A DNA stretch of 64,000 nt from Marininema halotolerans (GTDB lineage Bacteria; Bacillota; Bacilli; Thermoactinomycetales; DSM-45169), in contig NZ_FPAA01000005.1 in NCBI RefSeq assembly GCF_900116235.1, positions 248,001 through 312,000 on the forward strand. The letters run 5' to 3'. The translations under genes were made by a program, and so were the position numbers. Each line of letters begins with the position of its first letter. Position 1 is the first letter of the stretch. This document shows, piece by piece, positions 1 through 6,205 of this stretch. Below the pieces are notes generated by a model. It worked only from the letters and a program-made list of their open reading frames with translations. It searched no databases and had not been told where the DNA came from.

Positions 1-470
1 TGTCCTGTGGCTTGATCGGAATTTTGTTTGCGTTGGGGGAAGGTTGTGGTTAGGAGATAACGAGCGTTGCTTTTCTTAAAATTGGTAAGGGCACGCTTGA
101 TATGGACAAAGGAGAAATGAACGAAGCAGTCACGGCAAAAAATGAGGTCGACACGGGGGATGCGATTTCGCGTGATATCAAGAAGACGAAAGGAGCAATC
201 TCGTGTGGTATAGCGTTGCTGATTTTGTCGAATCAGGCCTGGGACGATGTCTCCACCGATATAGTGGGGAACGTGAGAGGCGACTTCTTTCATCCAGTGA
301 AAATCACCACAAGGGGCATCTAGCATGGAGTGAATATGGTACTGGCGGAGTATGCGCGGTAATAATCGAATAATGACACGTGTCTGGGCCAGGCTTGAAC
401 CGGTTCCCGATACGGAGTCGGGACCATTCCACCGATTCTTTTGGTAAATATCTGTAAAAATATCTTTCAT
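1..470 (-). CDS. class I SAM-dependent methyltransferase, partial (C-terminus beyond left edge)
   Basis: An open minus-strand frame runs off the left edge, leaving 156 residues. It begins MKDIFTDIYQKNRWNG, and an LDAPCGDF stretch at about residues 50-57 matches the glycine-containing SAM-binding motif I of class I methyltransferases. The ATG at 470 is preceded by AAAGAGGTG (480-488) at good spacing. An in-frame ATG at 503 exists but has no ribosome-binding site and would lie only about 15 nt from the predicted transcription start. The gene is divergent from the eight-gene array and has a SigK-like promoter, so I infer that it modifies the array proteins or their glycans. The substrate cannot be read from the sequence. 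Confidence 0.8.
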   Translation of the reverse strand, partial: MKDIFTDIYQKNRWNGPDSVSGTGSSLAQTRVIIRLLPRILRQYHIHSMLDAPCGDFHWMKEVASHVPHYIGGDIVPGLIRQNQQRYTTRDCSFRLLDITRNRIPRVDLIFCRDCFVHFSFVHIKRALTNFKKSNARYLLTTTFPQRKQNSDQATG

Positions 471-524
471 GAGGGTAGGCACCTCTTTCATGAGGTCGAG
501 CATGAGAGAAATTCAAGTTGTAAT

Positions 525-551
525 TATTCTATGGAAAGGTAGCGAATTGGT
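525..551 (-). promoter_or_regulatory. SigK-like promoter of the divergent methyltransferase
   Basis: On the minus strand an AC at 551-550 is followed, after exactly 16 nt, by CATAGAATA (533-525). This fits the B. subtilis SigK consensus AC-N16/17-CATANNNTA. It lies about 55 nt before the ATG at 470. Confidence 0.5.
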
Positions 552-624
552 GTAGGGAACAGACTATCGGATACGACAAAAAAGAGACTATTAATCTATA
601 ATTCCACACTGGTTGATAATGTTT

Positions 625-657
625 GCCCAATCATTTGGTAATATAATCCATATGATA
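625..657 (+). promoter_or_regulatory. late-sporulation-type promoter of array gene 1
   Basis: A GCCCAATC block at 625 is followed 24 nt later by CATATGATA (649-657). This is the same geometry as upstream of the other array genes, although GTCC is here GCCC. It is about 35 nt from the start codon. Confidence 0.45.
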
Positions 658-691
658 TAGTATCGCTAGATTGAAGGAGGTGAAAAAGTCC

Positions 692-1144
692 ATGGGCAAA
701 TTTTTGGACATGCGAACCTCCCAAAATGCTAGTTTGACGGGGGGAATTACTGCCTCCCTTAGTACCCTCTCAACGTCTCCCAGCTTAATTGGTGTCATTG
801 GTTTGCAAACGGGAAGTGTATCGCAACCTGTTGTTAAACTCGATGGGACCATGGGGGTTGCGGTAAATACTGTCAGTCCCTATACGGTAACGATCCTCTT
901 CGCTCGGGGATCGACCTTCCCGACCAGTGGGACACGAATATATACAGCAGTCTATGGCATTCCAACCAGCGTAGCTATAACGAGTAATACGATCCTCAAT
1001 CTCACAGCCGCAGACTTGTTAGCGCCGGCGGCTACGCAAACGGTATACACCATGCTTGCGTATGCATCAACGACGGCAACACGTAATGGCCCCGAATCCT
1101 TCCAAGGGATCGCGCAAAATGGTAGCTTACCAGCTGGTTCCTAA
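692..1144 (+). CDS. tandem surface-protein paralogue 1 of 8
   Basis: This 150-aa protein is the shortest of the array. I recognise no named family. All eight copies start MGKFLDMRTSQNAS, are about one quarter Ser/Thr, and lack Cys, Trp, His and a signal peptide. They alternate short hydrophobic strands (SLIGVIGLQTG, YTVTILFARGST, RIYTAVYGIP, VYTMLAYAST), which suggests a beta-sandwich. The variable loop after YGIPT is short here (SVAITSNT) and lacks the IGDM found in most copies; RNGPE replaces RVGPE near the end. The ATG at 692 follows GAAGGAGGTG; a TTG at 671 overlaps that ribosome-binding site and is rejected. I infer a spore-surface structural protein, possibly glycosylated, from the promoter type and the adjacent glycosyltransferases. 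Confidence 0.9.
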   Translation: MGKFLDMRTSQNASLTGGITASLSTLSTSPSLIGVIGLQTGSVSQPVVKLDGTMGVAVNTVSPYTVTILFARGSTFPTSGTRIYTAVYGIPTSVAITSNTILNLTAADLLAPAATQTVYTMLAYASTTATRNGPESFQGIAQNGSLPAGS

Positions 1145-1160
1145 CATTGAAAGAGTAGAT

Positions 1161-1190
1161 AACACACAACATTTTTGTTGTGTGTTTTTT
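1161..1190 (+). terminator. intrinsic terminator after array gene 1
   Basis: The inverted repeat ACACACAAC/GTTGTGTGT has a short ATTTT loop and is followed by TTTTTT. This hairpin type recurs after the other array genes. Confidence 0.85.
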
Positions 1191-1226
1191 GTTGCTATGA
1201 AAATATGTGAAACTCCTATGAGATTG

Positions 1227-1259
1227 GTCCAAGCAAGGACAGCAAAATAGCATATCGTA
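1227..1259 (+). promoter_or_regulatory. late-sporulation-type promoter of array gene 2
   Basis: GTCCAAGC at 1227 is followed 24 nt later by CATATCGTA (1251-1259). The leader to the start codon is about 118 nt. Confidence 0.5.
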
Positions 1260-1376
1260 AGATCAACCCTAGTCTCTAAAATGGGATTAGTTGTAACACG
1301 CATGTCAAAGATTGTTTCAAATGTTTGAGAGAGCATTCATATTAACGTGTTTAATAAAAGAGAAGGTGAAGAAAAC

Positions 1377-1847
1377 ATGGGTAAATTTTTAGATATGCGA
1401 ACCTCACAAAATGCAAGTTTTACTGGGGGGATCAATGCGAGTCTGAGTACCTTATCGACATCCCCCAGCTTAATTGGAGTCATTGGTTTACAGACGGGAA
1501 GTGTATCCCAGCCCATTGTCAAACTGGATGGGACGATGGGGGTTGGGGTAAATATTCTCACTCCTTATACGGTAACCATCCTCTTCGCCCGGGGATCCAC
1601 TTTTCCGACGAGTGGAACGCGAATTTATACAGCGGTATACGGAATACCGACAACCGTTGTAAACAATGTGGGTAACCCCTCAATCGGTGATATGATCCTG
1701 AATCTAACAGCGGCAGACTTATTAGCACCAGCGGCCACGCAAACGGTATACACGATGCTGGCTTATGCTTCAACGACAGCTACGCGTGTTGGACCCGAGT
1801 CCTTCCAAGGGATTGCACAAAATGGTAGCTTACCAGCAGGCTCCTAA
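1377..1847 (+). CDS. tandem surface-protein paralogue 2 of 8
   Basis: A 156-aa copy with the shared scaffold. Its loop between YGIPT and IGDM reads TVVNNVGNPS, rich in Asn, Val and Pro and unlike any other copy. It also carries QPIVKLDG where the others have QPVVKLDG, and VGVNILTPY in the second, milder variable segment around residues 56-63. The ATG at 1377 follows AGAAGGTGAAG, a weaker ribosome-binding site than the AAGGAGGTG of the other copies, so this gene may be translated less. An in-frame start 30 nt upstream lacks a ribosome-binding site. Confidence 0.9.
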   Translation: MGKFLDMRTSQNASFTGGINASLSTLSTSPSLIGVIGLQTGSVSQPIVKLDGTMGVGVNILTPYTVTILFARGSTFPTSGTRIYTAVYGIPTTVVNNVGNPSIGDMILNLTAADLLAPAATQTVYTMLAYASTTATRVGPESFQGIAQNGSLPAGS

Positions 1848-1861
1848 TGGACTACAAACAC

Positions 1862-1877
1862 ACAACGAGGTCGTTGT
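1862..1877 (+). terminator. degenerate hairpin after array gene 2
   Basis: The ACAACGA/TCGTTGT stem with a GG loop remains, but the downstream T-tract is replaced by A-rich sequence. Termination here should be poor, allowing some read-through into gene 3. Confidence 0.4.
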
Positions 1878-1905
1878 ATAAAAAACTTCCCTTTCTATGA
1901 GATGG

Positions 1906-1938
1906 GTCCAAGCAAAGATCAGAGAATGACATATGGTA
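1906..1938 (+). promoter_or_regulatory. late-sporulation-type promoter of array gene 3
   Basis: GTCCAAGCAAAG at 1906 is followed 24 nt later by CATATGGTA (1930-1938), about 90 nt before the start codon. Confidence 0.5.
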
Positions 1939-2028
1939 AAAGTAGATCGCTTCTCCAACAATGAGAGTGAGTTATTAATAATGTAGGATTGTTAATTCGA
2001 TATAGATAGGGAGGTGAAGAAAGAAACC

Positions 2029-2496
2029 ATGGGCAAATTTTTGGACATGCGAACCTCACAAAATGCAAGTTTTACCGGGGGAATCAGTGCTAGCTTAAGC
2101 ACTTTTCCAACGTCCCCCAGCTTGATCGGTGTTATCGGTTTGCAAACGGGAAGTGTGTCGCAACCTGTTGTTAAACTCGATGGGACGATGGGGATTCAGG
2201 TAAATACCACCACGCCCTTTACCGTAACCATCCTCTTAGCAAGGGGATCCACCTTCCCGACGAGTGGTACGCGAATTTATACAGCGGCATATGGAATTCC
2301 CACTTTTGTCTCCATTGCACCAGGAGCCGTATTTAGTGATACAGTCCTGAATCTGACAGCCGCAGACTTGTTAGCGCCTGCAGCCACAGAAACGGTATAT
2401 ACGATGTTAGCCTATGCTTCAACGACAGCCACGCGGGTTGGACCCGAATCCTTTCAAGGCATCGCGCAAAATGGTAGTCTACCAGCCGGTTCCTAG
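2029..2496 (+). CDS. tandem surface-protein paralogue 3 of 8 (most divergent copy)
   Basis: A 155-aa copy and the most divergent of the eight. The loop is FVSIAPGAVFSDT in place of the IGDM-containing form. The second variable segment is IQVNTTTPF, the strand has LLARGST instead of LFARGST, YGIP is preceded by AA, and ETVYTM replaces QTVYTM. The ATG at 2029 is preceded by GGGAGGTGAAG. The scaffold residues kept even in this copy (LDMRTSQNAS, TSPSLIGVIGLQTGS, ADLLAPAAT, GPESFQGIAQNGSLPAGS) mark the parts likely to be structurally fixed. Confidence 0.9.
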   Translation: MGKFLDMRTSQNASFTGGISASLSTFPTSPSLIGVIGLQTGSVSQPVVKLDGTMGIQVNTTTPFTVTILLARGSTFPTSGTRIYTAAYGIPTFVSIAPGAVFSDTVLNLTAADLLAPAATETVYTMLAYASTTATRVGPESFQGIAQNGSLPAGS

Positions 2497-2512
2497 TCGT
2501 TGTAGAAGAGAT

Positions 2513-2541
2513 CACACACAACGGGACGTTGTGTGTTTTTT
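2513..2541 (+). terminator. intrinsic terminator after array gene 3
   Basis: The CACACACAAC/GTTGTGTG hairpin with a GGGAC loop is followed by TTTTTT. Confidence 0.85.
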
Positions 2542-2599
2542 GTTGTGATGAACCTATGTGTCTTGTCATAGCCAGTAGTCCATAAGGATCGCAGAGTGA

Positions 2600-2608
2600 C
2601 ATACGATA
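2600..2608 (+). promoter_or_regulatory. distal CATANNNTA element (P1) before array gene 4
   Basis: CATACGATA lies 22 nt after a GTCC (GTCCATAAGG) and about 118 nt upstream of the proximal element. This spacer therefore seems to hold two promoters. Confidence 0.35.
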
Positions 2609-2692
2609 AGGTGTACCTTGGTTGTATGATACACACGACCCACTGTTGTTTGGTTTTTACTCTATGAGAATATTCAATTTTTAATGAGAGTC

Positions 2693-2726
2693 GTCCAAGC
2701 CAAAGATCGAAAATTGACATAATATA
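2693..2726 (+). promoter_or_regulatory. late-sporulation-type promoter (P2) of array gene 4
   Basis: GTCCAAGCCAAAG at 2693 is followed 25 nt later by CATAATATA (2718-2726). Confidence 0.5.
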
Positions 2727-2813
2727 TGATCACAACATTTTCAAAAATAGAATGATCGTATCTCAATAAATAAGAATGATTACCCATATGTAGATAAGGA
2801 GGTGAAAAAGTCC

Positions 2814-3284
2814 ATGGGCAAGTTTTTGGACATGCGCACCTCGCAAAATGCAAGTTTGACTGGGGGTATCAATGCGAGCCTCAGTACCTCTTCCACCTCC
2901 CCCAGCTTAATTGGTGTCATTGGTTTACAGACGGGTAGTGTATCGCAACCCGTTGTCAAACTCGATGGAACTATGGGGGTTGGGCTCAATGTCAACACTC
3001 CCTATACGGTAACCATCCTCTTCGCCCGGGGATCCACGTTCCCGACAAGTGGAACGCGAATTTATACAGCGGTATATGGTATTCCAACTACCACCGGTGA
3101 TCAGGATGTTCAACCCTTAATCGGTGATATGATTCTGAATCTCACAGCCGCAGACTTGTTAGCGCCAGCAGCCACGCAAACGGTATACACGATGCTGGCT
3201 TATGCCTCAACGACAGCCACACGGGTTGGGCCCGAGTCCTTCCAAGGGATCGCGCAAAATGGAAGTCTACCAGCAGGCTCCTAA
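2814..3284 (+). CDS. tandem surface-protein paralogue 4 of 8
   Basis: A 156-aa copy. Its loop TTGDQDVQPL before IGDM is the most acidic and polar in the family. The second variable segment is VGLNVNTPY. The ATG at 2814 follows AAGGAGGTGAAAAAGTCC at ideal spacing. The spacer upstream is the longest in the array (317 nt) and carries two promoter-like elements. Confidence 0.9.
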   Translation: MGKFLDMRTSQNASLTGGINASLSTSSTSPSLIGVIGLQTGSVSQPVVKLDGTMGVGLNVNTPYTVTILFARGSTFPTSGTRIYTAVYGIPTTTGDQDVQPLIGDMILNLTAADLLAPAATQTVYTMLAYASTTATRVGPESFQGIAQNGSLPAGS

Positions 3285-3301
3285 TCGTTATTGAAGGGAA
3301 C

Positions 3302-3329
3302 GCACACAACGAAGGGTTGTGTGTTTTTT
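3302..3329 (+). terminator. intrinsic terminator after array gene 4
   Basis: CACACAAC/GTTGTGTG hairpin followed by TTTTTTG. Confidence 0.85.
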
Positions 3330-3440
3330 GTTGATGAACATATGTAGCTGTCATAGCGGGTAGGCCACAACGATCAAAGAGTTAAGAGTGATATACGATA
3401 AGGTGAAACCTTGGTTGTAGGCCAAACTTGGTAAGGGTTT

Positions 3441-3473
3441 GTCCAAGCAATTAGCGGATGATTTCATATCATA
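3441..3473 (+). promoter_or_regulatory. late-sporulation-type promoter of array gene 5
   Basis: GTCCAAGC at 3441 is followed 24 nt later by CATATCATA (3465-3473). A weaker TATACGATA at 3392-3400 may be a decayed distal promoter. The block is nearly identical to that before gene 7. Confidence 0.5.
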
Positions 3474-3504
3474 TTGTATAACTAGAAAAGGAGGTGAAGA
3501 AAAT

Positions 3505-3975
3505 ATGGGCAAATTTTTGGACATGCGGACCTCGCAAAATGCAAGTTTGACCGGGGGTATCACGGCAAGTCTGAGTACCTTCTCGACATCCCCTAGCTTA
3601 ATTGGTGTCATTGGTTTACAAACAGGGAGTGTATCGCAACCCGTTGTTAAACTGGATGGAACCATGGGGGTTGGGGTCAATACCCTCACTCCCTATACGG
3701 TAACGATTCTTTTCGCCAGGGGATCCACTTTCCCGACAAGTGGAACGCGGATTTATACAGCGGTATATGGTATCCCAACTACTACCACCTTAATTAATGG
3801 TGCAGCCGCAATCGGCGATATGATTCTGAATCTCACAGCCGCAGACTTGTTAGCGCCAGCAGCCACGCAAACGGTATACACGATGCTGGCCTATGCCTCA
3901 ACGACAGCTACGCGTGTCGGACCCGAGTCCTTTCAAGGGATCGCACAAAATGGTAGTCTACCAGCAGGCTCTTAA
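3505..3975 (+). CDS. tandem surface-protein paralogue 5 of 8
   Basis: A 156-aa copy with loop TTTLINGAAA before IGDM. It differs from paralogue 6 in this region by one extra Thr, so 5 and 6 look like a recent duplication. It has GGITASLS near the N-terminus, shared with copies 1 and 8, where the other IGDM copies have GGINASLS. The ATG at 3505 is preceded by AAGGAGGTGAAG. An upstream ATG at 3439 would add 22 residues absent from every other copy and is rejected. Confidence 0.9.
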   Translation: MGKFLDMRTSQNASLTGGITASLSTFSTSPSLIGVIGLQTGSVSQPVVKLDGTMGVGVNTLTPYTVTILFARGSTFPTSGTRIYTAVYGIPTTTTLINGAAAIGDMILNLTAADLLAPAATQTVYTMLAYASTTATRVGPESFQGIAQNGSLPAGS

Positions 3976-3998
3976 ATTACACAAAGAAAACATACAAC

Positions 3999-4025
3999 CC
4001 ACAACCCATCGTTGTGTGGTTTTTG
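3999..4025 (+). terminator. imperfect terminator after array gene 5
   Basis: CCACAAC/GTTGTGTGG forms a stem with a small bulge and is followed by TTTTTG. It is a diverged member of the array terminator family. Confidence 0.65.
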
Positions 4026-4057
4026 TTATGGGAACATTTTACTTTATTATCAGGGTC

Positions 4058-4091
4058 GTCCAAGCCAAAGATCGAAAAATGACATATTATA
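4058..4091 (+). promoter_or_regulatory. late-sporulation-type promoter of array gene 6
   Basis: GTCCAAGCCAAAG at 4058 is followed 25 nt later by CATATTATA (4083-4091). It is closely related to P2 of gene 4. Confidence 0.5.
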
Positions 4092-4189
4092 TGATACTAC
4101 GTCTTCAAAAATAGAGAGTGAGTCTTTAATCCACTTGAATAGTTGGATTTCAATAAAGGTGATATGTAGAAAAGGAGGTGAAAAAGTCC

Positions 4190-4657
4190 ATGGGCAAGTT
4201 TTTGGACATGCGCACCTCGCAAAATGCAAGTTTGACTGGGGGTATCAATGCGAGCCTCAGTACCTTCTCGACCTCCCCCAGCTTAATCGGCGTCATTGGT
4301 TTGCAAACCGGAAGTGTATCCCAACCCGTTGTTAAACTGGATGGAACGATGGGGGTTGGGGTCAATACCCTCACTCCCTATACGGTAACGATTCTTTTCG
4401 CTCGGGGATCCACGTTCCCGACGAGTGGAACGCGGATTTATACAGCGGTATATGGCATCCCAACTACCACCTTAATTAATGGTGCAGCCGCAATCGGCGA
4501 TATGATTCTGAATCTGACAGCCGCAGACTTGTTAGCGCCAGCAGCCACGCAAACGGTATACACGATGCTGGCTTATGCCTCAACGACAGCCACACGGGTT
4601 GGGCCCGAGTCCTTTCAAGGGATCGCGCAAAATGGAAGTCTACCAGCAGGCTCCTAA
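4190..4657 (+). CDS. tandem surface-protein paralogue 6 of 8
   Basis: A 155-aa copy with loop TTLINGAAA before IGDM, almost the same as copy 5. Numbered on this copy, the milder variable segment is residues 56-63 and the main loop about 91-102. The only lysines are K3 and K49. Of 155 residues, 39 are Ser or Thr, giving many possible O-glycosylation sites. The ATG at 4190 follows AAGGAGGTGAAAAAGTCC. Confidence 0.9.
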   Translation: MGKFLDMRTSQNASLTGGINASLSTFSTSPSLIGVIGLQTGSVSQPVVKLDGTMGVGVNTLTPYTVTILFARGSTFPTSGTRIYTAVYGIPTTTLINGAAAIGDMILNLTAADLLAPAATQTVYTMLAYASTTATRVGPESFQGIAQNGSLPAGS

Positions 4658-4674
4658 TCGTTATTGAAGGGAAC

Positions 4675-4703
4675 GCACACAACGAAGGGTTGTGTGTTTT
4701 TTG
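4675..4703 (+). terminator. intrinsic terminator after array gene 6
   Basis: CACACAAC/GTTGTGTG hairpin with TTTTTT, essentially identical to that after gene 4. Confidence 0.85.
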
Positions 4704-4812
4704 TTGATGAACATATGTAGCTGTCATAGCGGGTAGTCCACAACGATCGAAGAGTTATGAGTGATATACGATAAGGTGTACCTTGGTTGTATGCCAAACA
4801 TGGTAAGGGTTT

Positions 4813-4845
4813 GTCCAAGCAATTAGCGGATGATTTCATATCATA
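4813..4845 (+). promoter_or_regulatory. late-sporulation-type promoter of array gene 7
   Basis: GTCCAAGC at 4813 is followed 24 nt later by CATATCATA (4837-4845). TATACGATA at 4765-4773 is a possible distal element. Confidence 0.5.
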
Positions 4846-4877
4846 TTGTATGACTAGAAAAGGAGGTGAAGAAGTCC

Positions 4878-5345
4878 ATGGGCAAATTTTTGGACATGCG
4901 AACCTCGCAAAATGCAAGTTTGACTGGAGGTATCAATGCGAGCCTCAGTACCTTCTCGACCTCCCCCAGCTTAATCGGCGTCATTGGTTTGCAAACCGGA
5001 AGTGTATCGCAACCCGTTGTTAAACTGGATGGAACCATGGGGGTTGGGGTCAATACCCTCACTCCCTATACGGTAACGATTCTCTTCGCTCGGGGATCCA
5101 CGTTCCCGACGAGTGGAACGCGGATTTATACAGCGGTATATGGCATCCCAACTACCTTTCTTGGAGTCGATGGTCCCCAGATCGGCGATATGATTCTGAA
5201 TCTCACAGCCGCAGACTTGTTAGCACCAGCGGCTACGCAAACGATATACACGATGCTGGCCTATGCTTCAACGACAGCCACACGGGTTGGACCTGAGTCC
5301 TTTCAAGGGATCGCACAAAATGGTAGTCTACCAGCCGGTTCCTAA
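4878..5345 (+). CDS. tandem surface-protein paralogue 7 of 8
   Basis: A 155-aa copy with loop TFLGVDGPQ before IGDM. It has QTIYTM where most copies have QTVYTM, a change shared only with copy 8. The ATG at 4878 follows AAGGAGGTGAAGAAGTCC. The upstream spacer is nearly identical to that before gene 5, evidence of recent block duplication within the array. Confidence 0.9.
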   Translation: MGKFLDMRTSQNASLTGGINASLSTFSTSPSLIGVIGLQTGSVSQPVVKLDGTMGVGVNTLTPYTVTILFARGSTFPTSGTRIYTAVYGIPTTFLGVDGPQIGDMILNLTAADLLAPAATQTIYTMLAYASTTATRVGPESFQGIAQNGSLPAGS

Positions 5346-5361
5346 TCGTTGTAGAAGAGAT

Positions 5362-5391
5362 CACACACAACAGGACGTTGTGTGTATTTTT
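5362..5391 (+). terminator. intrinsic terminator after array gene 7
   Basis: CACACAAC/GTTGTGTG hairpin; the T-tract is interrupted by one A. Confidence 0.75.
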
Positions 5392-5449
5392 GTTGGGATG
5401 AACACATGTATCTTGTCATAGCCAGTAATCCGCAACGATCGCAGAGTGA

Positions 5450-5458
5450 CATACGATA
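5450..5458 (+). promoter_or_regulatory. distal CATANNNTA element before array gene 8
   Basis: CATACGATA in the context GTGACATACGATAAGG, the same as the distal element before gene 4. There is no good GTCC block upstream. Confidence 0.3.
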
Positions 5459-5497
5459 AGGTGCACCATGGGTGTATACCGAAATTGGTAAGGGTTT

Positions 5498-5531
5498 GTC
5501 CAAGCGAATTAGCAAATTAATCCATATCGTA
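5498..5531 (+). promoter_or_regulatory. late-sporulation-type promoter of array gene 8
   Basis: GTCCAAGC at 5498 is followed 25 nt later by CATATCGTA (5523-5531). Confidence 0.5.
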
Positions 5532-5563
5532 TTGTATGACTAGAAAAGGAGGTGAAGAAGTTC

Positions 5564-6037
5564 GTGGGCAAATTTTTGGACATGCGCACCTCGCAAAATG
5601 CAAGTTTGACTGGGGGTATCACGGCAAGTCTGAGTACCTTCTCGACATCCCCTAGCTTAATCGGAGTCATCGGCTTGCAAACGGGAAGTGTATCGCAACC
5701 CGTTGTCAAGCTAGATGGAACGATGGAGGTTGGGGTCAATACCCTCACTCCCTATACGGTAACGATTCTCTTCGCTCGGGGATCCACTTTCCCGACGAGT
5801 GGAACGCGGATTTATACAGCGGTATATGGCATCCCAACTTCCACCATTGGCCCCGATGGTGTTTCCCCCACGATCGGTGATATGATTCTGAATCTCACAG
5901 CGGCAGACTTATTAGCACCGGCAGCCACGCAAACGATATACACGATGCTGGCCTATGCCTCAACAACCGCCACTCGGGTTGGGCCGGAGTCCTTTCAAGG
6001 GATCGCGCAAAATGGTAGCTTACCAGCCGGTTCTTAA
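5564..6037 (+). CDS. tandem surface-protein paralogue 8 of 8
   Basis: A 157-aa copy, the longest after start correction. The loop STIGPDGVSPT before IGDM is also the longest. It is the only copy that begins with GTG (5564), after AAGGAGGTGAAGAAGTTC. It is also the only copy with DGTMEVG in place of DGTMGVG, a charged substitution in an otherwise fixed strand. It lies directly upstream of the glycosyltransferase operon but is separated from it by a terminator and a new promoter. Confidence 0.9.
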   Translation: MGKFLDMRTSQNASLTGGITASLSTFSTSPSLIGVIGLQTGSVSQPVVKLDGTMEVGVNTLTPYTVTILFARGSTFPTSGTRIYTAVYGIPTSTIGPDGVSPTIGDMILNLTAADLLAPAATQTIYTMLAYASTTATRVGPESFQGIAQNGSLPAGS

Positions 6038-6053
6038 ATTTACAGAATGAAAA

Positions 6054-6082
6054 GCACACACCGATTGGTTGTGTGTTTTTTG
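6054..6082 (+). terminator. intrinsic terminator after array gene 8
   Basis: CACACACC/GGTTGTGTG imperfect hairpin followed by TTTTTT. It separates the array from the glycosyltransferase operon. Confidence 0.75.
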
Positions 6083-6117
6083 GTGCTATGAAAATATGCG
6101 GCTTTCCTATGTGAGAG

Positions 6118-6150
6118 GTCCAGGCAAAGGTAAAGGATGGACATACCGTA
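6118..6150 (+). promoter_or_regulatory. promoter of the glycosyltransferase operon, same type as the array promoters
   Basis: GTCCAGGCAAAGG at 6118 is followed 24 nt later by CATACCGTA (6142-6150). The match to the array promoters implies co-expression of the enzymes with the array proteins. Confidence 0.5.
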
Positions 6151-6205
6151 TGATAACACCACTCTTTGAAATTGAAAGATTGGTTTGATGTAAAGGAGGT
6201 ACACT

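Noticed and set aside
102-516. 73-aa plus frame and 70-aa minus frame at the left end
   Set aside because: Both are shadows of the truncated methyltransferase read in another minus-strand frame, which contains a clear SAM-binding motif.
631-5748. Antisense frames of 70-110 aa opposite every array gene, with similar sequences (for example starting MRVLTPT)
   Set aside because: They mirror the conserved plus-strand genes, lack ribosome-binding sites and look alike only because the paralogues are alike.
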